Below, piece by piece: positions 1-5,490 of a DNA stretch of 5,490 bases. The position numbers were made by a program, and so were the translations under genes. The DNA comes from an uncultured Lachnospiraceae bacterium. GTDB taxonomy: Bacteria > Bacillota > Clostridia > Lachnospirales > Lachnospiraceae. Position 1 is the first letter of the stretch, and every line of letters begins with the position of its first letter. The notes beneath the pieces were generated by a model. That model saw only the letters and a list, made by a program, of their open reading frames with translations, was not told the origin of the DNA and ran no database searches. The stretch lies in contig CAMWTF010000192.1 of assembly GCA_947177105.1 (NCBI GenBank), forward strand, positions 1-5,490, read 5' to 3'.

Positions 1-1601
1 TACAGTTGGATGACACCAAACTTTTTTGCCTGTACGGTATAGTGGCAGGAAAGGATAACCGCGTTTATGGCTATTGCATCACTGGTGAGGGCGATCCCGT
101 TCTTGCAGACCTGGAAAAGCCTGAGTCCTGTTATGTGTTACCCTTCAGACCGCTCAATGTGTTTAGCGGGCAGGAAGAGGGCGTGTATCTGAGCACCTTG
201 GAAGGGTTATGGCTCTATGACCCTGAGAGCGGGCGCACACAGATAAAGTGGAAATGGAACGATGAATACATAAATGTAGATTACCAGCATCTGCAAAGCA
301 TCTTTTGCGGGAATCAGGAATGGCATTTGCTGTGTCATGTCCCTGACTCATTCATAGCCGGAACCAGCAAAGTAACTGTCGTGTCGGTCAGGAACGAAAG
401 CCGCAAGGATTATGAAAAAAAGGAGACAATCACGTTGGGGTATGTGGATAACGACTCCAATCATTCTCTGGAAATGCTGGTAAACCTGTACAACAGACAG
501 AGCAAAATATACCGGGTTGAGCTTGTTGCCTACAAGAACCAGGAGCAGGATGTGACAGGATGGGGAAATGAGCTTGCACTGCAGCTGCTCCGCGGAGAGG
601 GCCCGGATCTAATGGATGTCCGTTCCATCTATGTGGGTAGCCTGGCAGATAAAGGGGCTATATGTGATTTGTCAGACTACTACATACAAAGCCCGGCGCT
701 CAACGGAGAAGCTATCTTGGACGTAGTCTGGAGCGGTATGCAATGTAAAGGAAAAAATATGCTGGTAATTCCGTCTTTCTGCCTTATGGCACAGACGAGC
801 AAGGAGCCTGTCAACGCAGAGGATTGGACTCCCGGAAAACTAATCCAACTGGCAAAAGAACAGGAGATGCTATGGCAATTTGGCACATCCCCCATGTGGG
901 CGCTTTGGGATTGTATGAGACCATATGATGAATATACCCGCTATATTGACTATGATGAGAAAAAAAGCCATTTTGACTGTCCCGAATTCCGCTGGTTACT
1001 GGAAAATTGCGCTGAAATTAAAGAAAATGTCACTATGCCGGAAATTATCTTTACTGACAGTACTGTGCAGCCTTCATATCTGTACAGCTATACCATACAT
1101 AATATGAATGACTTTTTCTGGCATTGCCAGAATATCAAAGAGCTGGGTTGCAGCTGGGTTGGGAACCCAAGCTGGGATGGCGCTGTGTACCGGCTGGTTC
1201 CCGACAATATACTTGCCATGAACCAAAAATCGGAAAACAAAGAAGGGGCCTGGGACTTCCTGCAATATATTTTATCAGAAGAATGTCAGAACGATATAGA
1301 CTGGAGTTTCCCTGTGCGGGAAGACAGCTTCGAAAGATATTTGGCAGTTTCCTACCGTAGCAAGGAAGAAAATGACAGAACAGTAGCCCAATTCCACTAT
1401 TCCACAAATTATTTCGATCCTGATGAGAAGGATTTTGACAATATAAGATACATGATAAGCCACGCTTTCATTCAAAGACTAAATGGCCCTGTGGAATCTA
1501 TCTTAAACGAGGAAACCGAGATGTATTTTGCAGGGGATGCGACCCTGGATGATACAATACATAAAATAGACAGCCGTGTAACACTATATTTAAATGAATA
1601 G
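1..1601 (+). CDS. Extracellular solute-binding protein, family 1 (partial, 5' end outside window)
   Basis: This is the C-terminal 532 or so residues of an exported substrate-binding protein, probably a lipoprotein of an ABC sugar or oligosaccharide importer. The frame is open from base 3 (first whole codon CAG). The TTG at 6-8 is an internal Leu codon, not a start, because there is no room for a ribosome binding site and the frame continues left. Counting from that Leu, residues about 1-130 look like strands of a beta-propeller-type domain (VYLSTLEGLWLYDPESG near 60-76). The binding-protein fold starts near 141 (TITLGYVDND). Family hallmarks are GEGPDLMDV (197-205), NKEGAWDFLQYIL (411-423), FPVREDSFE (435-443) and a typical ending, IDSRVTLYLNE. 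The signal peptide or lipobox would lie upstream and cannot be seen. The fragment has 14 cysteines, many for an exported protein. No permease or ATPase gene is adjacent on the right. Family assignment is firm; the ligand is unknown. Confidence 0.85.
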   Translation, partial: QLDDTKLFCLYGIVAGKDNRVYGYCITGEGDPVLADLEKPESCYVLPFRPLNVFSGQEEGVYLSTLEGLWLYDPESGRTQIKWKWNDEYINVDYQHLQSIFCGNQEWHLLCHVPDSFIAGTSKVTVVSVRNESRKDYEKKETITLGYVDNDSNHSLEMLVNLYNRQSKIYRVELVAYKNQEQDVTGWGNELALQLLRGEGPDLMDVRSIYVGSLADKGAICDLSDYYIQSPALNGEAILDVVWSGMQCKGKNMLVIPSFCLMAQTSKEPVNAEDWTPGKLIQLAKEQEMLWQFGTSPMWALWDCMRPYDEYTRYIDYDEKKSHFDCPEFRWLLENCAEIKENVTMPEIIFTDSTVQPSYLYSYTIHNMNDFFWHCQNIKELGCSWVGNPSWDGAVYRLVPDNILAMNQKSENKEGAWDFLQYILSEECQNDIDWSFPVREDSFERYLAVSYRSKEENDRTVAQFHYSTNYFDPDEKDFDNIRYMISHAFIQRLNGPVESILNEETEMYFAGDATLDDTIHKIDSRVTLYLNE

Positions 1602-1691
1602 CTATTTTTTAGATTGGGGGGTGATTCCGTTGCGTTTCAAATAATTACAATTTGTAGTTCAGTAAGTAAAATTATTCAAAGGAGAATGAAA
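1602..1691 (+). promoter_or_regulatory. Intergenic gap with possible weak promoter for the small secreted protein
   Basis: This AT-rich 90-base gap separates the solute-binding protein from the small secreted protein. A weak promoter-like pair is visible: TTGCGT (1630-1635), 17 bases, TGTAGT (1653-1658). Neither box is close to consensus and I see no terminator hairpin in the gap, so read-through from the upstream gene is equally likely. Confidence 0.2.
1678..1684 (+). promoter_or_regulatory. Ribosome binding site that sets the start of the small secreted protein
   Basis: AAAGGAG lies 7 bases before ATG 1692. Another in-frame ATG at 1686 is only 1 base from the GGAG and cannot use it. The frame also opens further left with TTG at 1614, but that codon has no Shine-Dalgarno sequence and would place 26 non-signal residues ahead of a clear signal peptide. 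The site therefore favours 1692. Confidence 0.75.
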
Positions 1692-2009
1692 ATGAAAAAA
1701 ACAACATTATTTGCGCTGCTTACATGTTTTACTCTTGGAGTAACATTATCTGCGGATGCTGCCGAATCGAGAGCTGCTGCCTGTGCAAAACAAGATTGCC
1801 CTGGATTTTTGATTACGAGGGATTATGATTCTTCCTTTCCAAGCTATACTGAACCATGCCCTCTATTGCAGGGGTGCGAAATACTCACCAGCGATATAAT
1901 ATTGCACTACAGGAAAGTATTCTGCTCAGAATGCGGATATGTATATAAAGACGATTACATATCAACAACATGCACTCAATCACATTCAAAGCCCATTTCA
2001 ATGCATTAA
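1692..2009 (+). CDS. Small secreted cysteine-rich protein of unknown function
   Basis: I do not recognise a named family for this 105-residue protein. It starts with a clear Sec signal peptide: a Lys pair at 2-3, a hydrophobic core about 6-19, and an Ala-Asp-Ala site giving likely cleavage after residue 23. The predicted mature protein is about 82 residues with seven cysteines (31, 36, 56, 62, 78, 81, 94), spaced C-x4-C, C-x5-C, C-x2-C and a lone Cys, plus His 72, 98 and 105. The C-S-E-C-G at 78-82 resembles a zinc-ribbon knuckle. It could bind metal or form disulfides; the odd cysteine count allows an intermolecular bond. The Cys at 12 sits inside the hydrophobic core without a proper lipobox, so it is probably not a lipoprotein. 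The gene follows the solute-binding protein and ends at a hairpin, so it may be the last gene of that unit. Signal peptide confident; function unknown. Confidence 0.75.
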   Translation: MKKTTLFALLTCFTLGVTLSADAAESRAAACAKQDCPGFLITRDYDSSFPSYTEPCPLLQGCEILTSDIILHYRKVFCSECGYVYKDDYISTTCTQSHSKPISMH

Positions 2010-2018
2010 TGAGCAAGG

Positions 2019-2056
2019 CAGCCGCTGGTTTTAGACCAGCGGCTGGATCTGTTTTT
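2019..2056 (+). terminator. Probable intrinsic terminator after the small secreted protein gene
   Basis: A perfect 11-bp stem (2019-2029 with 2035-2045) closes a 5-base TTTAG loop and is followed by TTTTT at 2052-2056. The T run begins six bases after the stem, so this is not a textbook terminator on the + strand. On the - strand the same hairpin lies 19 bases past the dapF stop but has no T run after it. The hairpin sits between converging genes and may hinder both transcripts. Confidence 0.6.
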
Positions 2057-2063
2057 CTGTATA

Positions 2064-2921
2064 CTATGTTTTTAAAGTCATGATATTATCGCTGTATTCT
2101 CCTTGATACACAAAATGAACCGGCCCCATCATGATCACCCCTTCCCGTTCATCCAGTCCCACCTGCAGTTGCCCTCCCGGCTGCCAGACCTCCACGCTTT
2201 TGGCGCAGAGTCCCAGTCTGTTTGCCACTACTGCCGCGGAGCAGCACCCGGTTCCGCAGGCCAGCGTCTCCCCCGTTCCCCGCTCCCATTCCCGGATGCG
2301 GATATGCCTCTCATCCAAAATCTGGGCAAAAGTCACATTGGTGCGCCTAGGAAAACATTGCATATGTTCCACCAGACTCCCGTACTTCTCCAGATCCAAT
2401 GTGGATACATCCTCCGCAAACAGTACCACATGGGGATTCCCCCAGGAGAGGGCGGATGCCCTAAATACCCGATCCGCCACCTCCAGCGGCCTGTCCAGAA
2501 AATATTTCCCCTCCACAATCACCGGGATTTTCTCCGGAGTAAATTCTGGTCTTCCAATGGCCGCGCGGATGTTTTCCACCATCCCTTCCTTCACTTCCAG
2601 CCATACTCTTTTGATGCCGCCCAGGGTTTCTATCTTCAGTTCCTCTTTTTGCGTAAGCCCCTGCATATAGGCAAATTTTCCCGTACTGCGCAGAGCGTTT
2701 CCGCACATCTCAGCCTCCGTTCCGTCCGGGTTAAAAATCCGCATTCTGAAATCGGCGCGATCCGATGGACAGATTAGCACCAATCCGTCCGCTCCGATTC
2801 CAAAGTGGCGGTCCGATACCTCCCTGGACAGCCGGCCAGGATCTTCTATGACCTGATGAATAGCATCCATATACACATAATCATTGCCCTGGGCCTGCAT
2901 CTTTGTAAAATACAGTTTCAT
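2064..2921 (-). CDS. dapF: Diaminopimelate epimerase
   Basis: This cytoplasmic, cofactor-independent racemase converts LL-2,6-diaminopimelate to the meso form, the last step before lysine and the peptidoglycan cross-linking residue. The 285-residue length is normal (family about 270-290). All landmark motifs are in order: QGNDYVY (11-17), HFGIGADGL (39-47), MRIFNPDGTEAEMCGN (60-75) with catalytic Cys73, WGNPHVV (160-166), RTNVTF (193-198) and WERGTGETLACGTG (212-225) with catalytic Cys222. The two cysteines are the acid/base pair of the family. The first motif reads CGNALRS where CGNGxRC is common; the Gly-to-Ala change is tolerated in related clostridial proteins as far as I recall. The ATG is preceded by AGGAGG 10 bases upstream. 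It is the second gene of an operon, 14 bases after the stop of a trans-sulfuration enzyme, and probably translationally coupled to it. The gene is intact. Confidence 0.96.
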   Translation of the reverse strand: MKLYFTKMQAQGNDYVYMDAIHQVIEDPGRLSREVSDRHFGIGADGLVLICPSDRADFRMRIFNPDGTEAEMCGNALRSTGKFAYMQGLTQKEELKIETLGGIKRVWLEVKEGMVENIRAAIGRPEFTPEKIPVIVEGKYFLDRPLEVADRVFRASALSWGNPHVVLFAEDVSTLDLEKYGSLVEHMQCFPRRTNVTFAQILDERHIRIREWERGTGETLACGTGCCSAAVVANRLGLCAKSVEVWQPGGQLQVGLDEREGVIMMGPVHFVYQGEYSDNIMTLKT

Positions 2922-2931
2922 TATTTCTCAG

Positions 2932-2937
2932 CCTCCT
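2932..2937 (-). promoter_or_regulatory. dapF ribosome binding site overlapping the upstream stop codon
   Basis: Read on the - strand, TAGGAGG contains both the TAG stop of the PLP enzyme gene (2936-2938) and the AGGAGG Shine-Dalgarno sequence of dapF, with 10 bases to the dapF ATG. Ribosomes ending the first gene stop directly on this site, the usual arrangement for translational coupling. Confidence 0.8.
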
Positions 2938-4072
2938 ATACCATGTCCAACGCCTGGGCCAGATCGGCGATGATATCCTCCACATCCTCAATGCCCACGG
3001 ATATGCGCACAAATCGCTCGTTGATGCCCAGCCGCTCCCGCACCTTGGGCGGGATGGACTCATGGGTCTGAGTGAGCGGATAGGTTATAAGCGTCTCCGT
3101 CCCTCCCAGACTCTCCGCAAACAGAATCATTCTGACATCCGACAGCAGGTGACGCACGGTTTCCACACTGTCCGCCTCAAGGGAGATCATACCTCCCTGC
3201 CCCGCATAGTACACCCTTTTCACTTTCGGATGTGTGCTCAGCCACTTTGCCACTTTCCTGGCATTCCCGTCGTGCCGCTCCATTCTGAGGGAAAGTGTCT
3301 TTATGCCCCGCAGTACCAGCCAGGAGTCAAGAGGCGCCAGCCCGTTTCCCCGGGTTTTCATCTGTGTCCGAAAATGCTCCGCCAACTCCCGGGACGCCGT
3401 CACCACTATCCCCGCAATCACGTCATTGTGGCCGCACAAATACTTCGTGCCGCTATGTACCACGATGTCCGCCCCCTGCTGGATGGGTCTCTGAAAATAG
3501 GGGGAGAGAAAAGTATTGTCCACCGCCAGAAGGATCCCGTGCCGCTTCGCAATCCCGGCAATCTCGGCGATATCCGCCACCTTCATCATGGGATTGGTGG
3601 GTGTCTCCACAAACAACATCCGTGTGGAGGGGCGGATTGCCGCCTCCACCCTAGCCATGTCAGTCATATCCAGATAGGTAAACTCACAGTCCATGTTACG
3701 GAAGATATCCTGACAGATGCGGTATGTTCCGCCATAAATATCGTCCGAGAGAATCACATGGTCACCCTTTTTTAACAGACCAAAGACGCACATATTGGCC
3801 GCCTGCCCACTGGAGAAGGCGAACCCTTCCATCCCTCCCTCCAGAATAGCCATCGTGCGCTCCAGTTCCTGCCTTGTGGGATTCTGCAGCCTGGAGTAAT
3901 CATAGCCTGTGGATATGTCGAAGGCGCGGTGGCGGAACGTGGCCGTCTGAAAAATGGGAAAGCTGACCGCACCTGTCATGGGATCGCATCCCAGAGCTCC
4001 ATGTACAACCTTCGAATCAAAATGAAGTTTCTCTTTCCTGTCATAGGTATTGTAATAGCATTCGTTGACCAT
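2936..4072 (-). CDS. Trans-sulfuration PLP enzyme (cystathionine gamma-synthase/lyase family)
   Basis: This is a fold type I PLP enzyme of the Cys/Met metabolism family, making or cleaving cystathionine or using an activated homoserine in the cytoplasm. Of 378 residues, the family marks are GYDYSRLQNPTR (56-67; Tyr59 and Arg61 contact the PLP phosphate of the partner subunit), SSGQAA (87-92), DIYGGTYR (111-118; Tyr113 stacks on PLP), ETPTNP (156-161), AVDNTF (183-188; Asp185 holds the pyridine nitrogen), HSGTKYLCGHND (206-217; Lys210 forms the Schiff base), AESLGGTETL (319-328) and RISVGIED (357-364; Arg357 binds substrate carboxylate). DYSR plus ESLGG favours a gamma-synthase or gamma-lyase (metB-like) over an E. 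coli MetC-type beta-lyase, but substrate cannot be fixed from sequence. About 18-20 residues usual between VYYAG and GGMIS are absent at 291-292 without breaking the frame. It is the first gene of the operon with dapF. The start is supported by GGGAGGA; the N-terminus is some 12 residues longer than in E. coli MetB. Confidence 0.9.
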   Translation of the reverse strand: MVNECYYNTYDRKEKLHFDSKVVHGALGCDPMTGAVSFPIFQTATFRHRAFDISTGYDYSRLQNPTRQELERTMAILEGGMEGFAFSSGQAANMCVFGLLKKGDHVILSDDIYGGTYRICQDIFRNMDCEFTYLDMTDMARVEAAIRPSTRMLFVETPTNPMMKVADIAEIAGIAKRHGILLAVDNTFLSPYFQRPIQQGADIVVHSGTKYLCGHNDVIAGIVVTASRELAEHFRTQMKTRGNGLAPLDSWLVLRGIKTLSLRMERHDGNARKVAKWLSTHPKVKRVYYAGQGGMISLEADSVETVRHLLSDVRMILFAESLGGTETLITYPLTQTHESIPPKVRERLGINERFVRISVGIEDVEDIIADLAQALDMV

Positions 4073-4077
4073 TTTTA

Positions 4078-4084
4078 TCCTCCC
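4078..4084 (-). promoter_or_regulatory. Ribosome binding site of the trans-sulfuration enzyme gene
   Basis: GGGAGGA on the - strand sits 5 bases before ATG 4072. It supports the long N-terminus (MVNECYYN...) even though most family members begin nearer to residue 16, at the conserved FDSKVVHG; there is no alternative in-frame ATG between the two. Confidence 0.8.
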
Positions 4085-4253
4085 TGCTCTATTAAATATT
4101 CAAGTTTGGCCTTGGTATTTGCCGGATTCAACCCTTTTTGATGCCTTCCTGGGGTTCCCTGCACTTGTATTGTAAGGGAAATGCGGCATATAATGTAGTC
4201 GGAAATACTTATTTTTTATCCTGATTCTGTTTCTTACTTTGGTCAAAAATGTA

Positions 4254-4265
4254 TCACAATTGTAA
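4254..4265. promoter_or_regulatory. Imperfect palindrome, possible operator
   Basis: TCACAATTGTAA is a 12-base inverted repeat with one mismatched pair, centred on CAATTG. It overlaps the TACAAT promoter candidate and lies just upstream of TTGACC, a plausible repressor position. An AT-rich near-palindrome of this length can arise by chance. Confidence 0.25.
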
Positions 4266-4311
4266 GTGCTTTCTTAAAATTCTTTAAGTCCCCTCCCCCA
4301 TATGGAGCCGC

Positions 4312-4342
4312 AAAAAAGGCAAACTCTTGTGGAGTCTGCCTT
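4312..4342 (-). terminator. Intrinsic terminator of the GH51 gene
   Basis: On the - strand an 11-bp stem with one G-U pair (4342-4332 with 4326-4316) and a 5-base loop is followed by six T residues (4317-4312), two of which also pair at the stem base. It lies 32 bases after the GH51 stop and should end that transcript before the PLP enzyme promoter region, making GH51 a separate unit from the PLP enzyme-dapF operon. Confidence 0.9.
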
Positions 4343-4373
4343 TATATTATCTCTGTATTAAATTCAATCTAAA

Positions 4374-5490
4374 TCAGATCTCCAGCGCCAGATGCAGTAC
4401 GCTGCAGGCCGGGATTGTGAACTTAAGGCTCTGCCCTGTGATCTCCACCTGGTCAAACTTCTCGGTGTGTACCGCGTCAGGCTCCTCAAAAGTATTGTGG
4501 GCATGCATCTCGCCAGTGAGGATCGTGCCCTCCACTCCCTTGATATCCGTCTCTGTAAACACGGCGTCTATATCGTAACTCTCTGTCACGGACAGATTGT
4601 TCAGGGTCACATGAATCCTGCCGTCCTTGCCCAGGGATACGGACTCCTGAAGGTTCGGCACCTTAAAGTCCTTATGTCCGATCTCCTCTGTCTCCACATA
4701 GCTCTCCAAAAGCTCCCCGTCCTGATGGTACTTATACATGTTAAACACATGATATGTGGGAGTCTTAATCATCTTTTCTCCCTCCGTCAGGATCACGGAC
4801 TGCAGCACGTTCACCAGCTGGGCGATATTGGCCATCTTCACCCGGTCGCAGTGCTTGTTAAAAATGTTCAGGTTGATGCCTGCCACCAGGGCGTCTCTCA
4901 TGGTGTTCTGCTGATATAAAAAGCCGGGATTGGTGCCGGGTTCCACTTCGTACCAGGTGCCCCACTCGTCCACGATCAGGCCGATCTTTTTCTCAGGGTC
5001 ATACTGATCCATAATCGCGCCGTGGTTTCTAATCAGCTCCTCCATGTACAGAGTCTTTTTCATGGTTATATAATATTTTTCCTCGTCAAAATCCAGCGCG
5101 CTCCCCTTTTTCTCCCAGCCGTCGGGGTGGGTGTAATAGTGGAGGGACAGACCATTCATAAAGCCGTGAGCCTTCTCCGCATGGTCGTGGGTGGTCTTCA
5201 GCACACCCTCCGTCCAATAGTAGTCGTCCACATTGGGGCCACAGCAGATCTTATAAATTTGCTGACCCTTCTTATAATTGCGCACATAGGTCTGGTATCT
5301 GCGGTACAGGTTGCCATAGTACTCCGGCGTCATGTTGCCACCGCAGCCCCAGTTCTCATTGCCCACGCCGAAATAGTCCACCTTCCAGCTCTCGGGATGG
5401 CCGTTTTTGGCGCGCAGATCCGCCATGGGGGATACGCCCTCAAAGGTCATATACTCCACCCACTCGCTCATCTCCTGCACCGTGCCGCTG
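4374..5490 (-). CDS. GH51 alpha-L-arabinofuranosidase (partial, 5' end outside window)
   Basis: This retaining glycoside hydrolase removes terminal alpha-L-arabinofuranosyl units from arabinan or arabinoxylan oligosaccharides, and is usually cytoplasmic. About 371 C-terminal residues of a roughly 500-residue enzyme are present. The frame continues through base 5490 (SGTVQEMSEWVEY, a GH51-like stretch), so the GTG at 5480 is an internal Val, not a start. Counting from that Val: VDYFGVGNENWGCGGNM (34-50) carries the acid/base Glu42 (codon 5355-5357); LSLHYY (111-116) lines the active site; IGLIVDEWGTWY (166-177) carries the nucleophile Glu172 (codon 4965-4967). After the barrel, residues about 270-368 form the C-terminal beta-sandwich, ending SVLHLALEI as expected. 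The GNENWGCGG form differs from the GNEMDGPWQ form of Geobacillus AbfA, suggesting another GH51 subgroup. The frame is intact and the gene has its own terminator. Family sure; exact substrate open. Confidence 0.94.
   Translation of the reverse strand, partial: SGTVQEMSEWVEYMTFEGVSPMADLRAKNGHPESWKVDYFGVGNENWGCGGNMTPEYYGNLYRRYQTYVRNYKKGQQIYKICCGPNVDDYYWTEGVLKTTHDHAEKAHGFMNGLSLHYYTHPDGWEKKGSALDFDEEKYYITMKKTLYMEELIRNHGAIMDQYDPEKKIGLIVDEWGTWYEVEPGTNPGFLYQQNTMRDALVAGINLNIFNKHCDRVKMANIAQLVNVLQSVILTEGEKMIKTPTYHVFNMYKYHQDGELLESYVETEEIGHKDFKVPNLQESVSLGKDGRIHVTLNNLSVTESYDIDAVFTETDIKGVEGTILTGEMHAHNTFEEPDAVHTEKFDQVEITGQSLKFTIPACSVLHLALEI

Larger units (their letters stand above)
4073..4310 (-). promoter_or_regulatory. 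Promoter and untranslated leader region of the PLP enzyme-dapF operon
   Basis: Between the GH51 terminator and the PLP enzyme start there is no gene. On the - strand two weak promoter candidates can be read: TTAAAG (4287-4282), 17 bases, TACAAT (4264-4259); and a good lone -35 box TTGACC (4246-4241) without a convincing -10 at normal spacing. A start near 4250 would give a leader of roughly 175 bases. I looked for the SAM-I riboswitch core and the T-box GGGTGG motif, expected for methionine genes, and saw neither. Short inverted repeats in the leader (4155-4160 with 4175-4180; 4130-4134 with 4152-4156) could fold, but only weakly. Confidence 0.35.

Noticed and set aside
1614..1691. Longer N-terminus of the small secreted protein from TTG 1614 or ATG 1686
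   Set aside because: TTG 1614 has no Shine-Dalgarno sequence and would bury the signal peptide; ATG 1686 is one base from GGAG. ATG 1692 has proper spacing and begins a standard signal peptide.
1725..1727. Cys12 of the small protein as a lipoprotein attachment site
   Set aside because: LLTC comes too early, inside the hydrophobic core, and lacks a good lipobox; an Ala-x-Ala cleavage site follows at 21-23.
2019..2045. Bidirectional terminator also ending dapF
   Set aside because: On the - strand the stem is followed by CCTTGCTCATT, with no T run, so intrinsic termination in that direction is not supported.
2103..2777. Long + strand open frame (224 codons) opposite dapF
   Set aside because: It is antisense to a dapF gene with every family motif intact. 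Its product is rich in Pro, His, Arg and Ser with no domain, as expected of a shadow frame in GC-rich coding DNA.
3062..3775. Long + strand open frame (237 codons) opposite the PLP enzyme gene
   Set aside because: It lies wholly inside the antisense of a clearly conserved PLP enzyme, has low-complexity composition, and no ribosome binding site or recognisable motif.
4073..4310. SAM riboswitch or T-box before the PLP enzyme gene
   Set aside because: Neither the SAM-I conserved core nor the T-box GGGTGG element and terminator/antiterminator pair can be read on the - strand.
4392..4919. + strand open frame (175 codons) opposite GH51
   Set aside because: It is a shadow of the GH51 coding sequence, with no motif or independent ribosome binding site.
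5478..5480. GTG as start of the GH51 gene
   Set aside because: The frame stays open to the window edge with GH51-like residues (SGTVQEMSEW) upstream, and the protein would lack the first half of its catalytic barrel.

Overview
The window is ordinary bacterial chromosome. Its gene content points to a Gram-positive anaerobe of the Clostridia, most likely a gut Lachnospiraceae: a large extracellular solute-binding protein of a type common there, a clostridial-style DapF, a GH51 arabinofuranosidase, strong AGGAGG-type ribosome binding sites and short leaders. This placement is an inference from protein character, not a database match.

Layout. On the + strand, positions 1-1601 hold the 3' part of a family 1 extracellular solute-binding protein gene whose start lies left of the window. 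A 90-base gap with a good ribosome binding site follows, then a small secreted cysteine-rich protein (1692-2009) and a hairpin at 2019-2045 that probably ends its transcript. On the - strand, converging on that hairpin, is a two-gene operon read right to left: a trans-sulfuration PLP enzyme (2936-4072), then diaminopimelate epimerase dapF (2064-2921). The stop codon of the first overlaps the Shine-Dalgarno sequence of the second. A 301-base gap (4073-4373) carries the promoter/leader region of this operon and the intrinsic terminator of the next gene. The right end (4374-5490) is the 3' two thirds or more of a GH51 alpha-L-arabinofuranosidase gene, also on the - strand, running off the window.

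How they fit. The trans-sulfuration enzyme and DapF both serve aspartate-family metabolism (methionine/cysteine, and lysine/meso-diaminopimelate for peptidoglycan), so sharing a transcript makes sense. GH51 releases arabinose from plant arabinan or arabinoxylan oligosaccharides and is a separate unit, closed by its own terminator. The solute-binding protein and small cysteine-rich protein form a separate exported group; no permease or ATPase gene is in view.

I found no CRISPR array, RNA gene, insertion sequence, phage gene or defence system. The least explained items are the small cysteine-rich secreted protein, the shortened C-terminal linker in the PLP enzyme, and the leader of the PLP enzyme-dapF operon, in which I recognise no known riboswitch.
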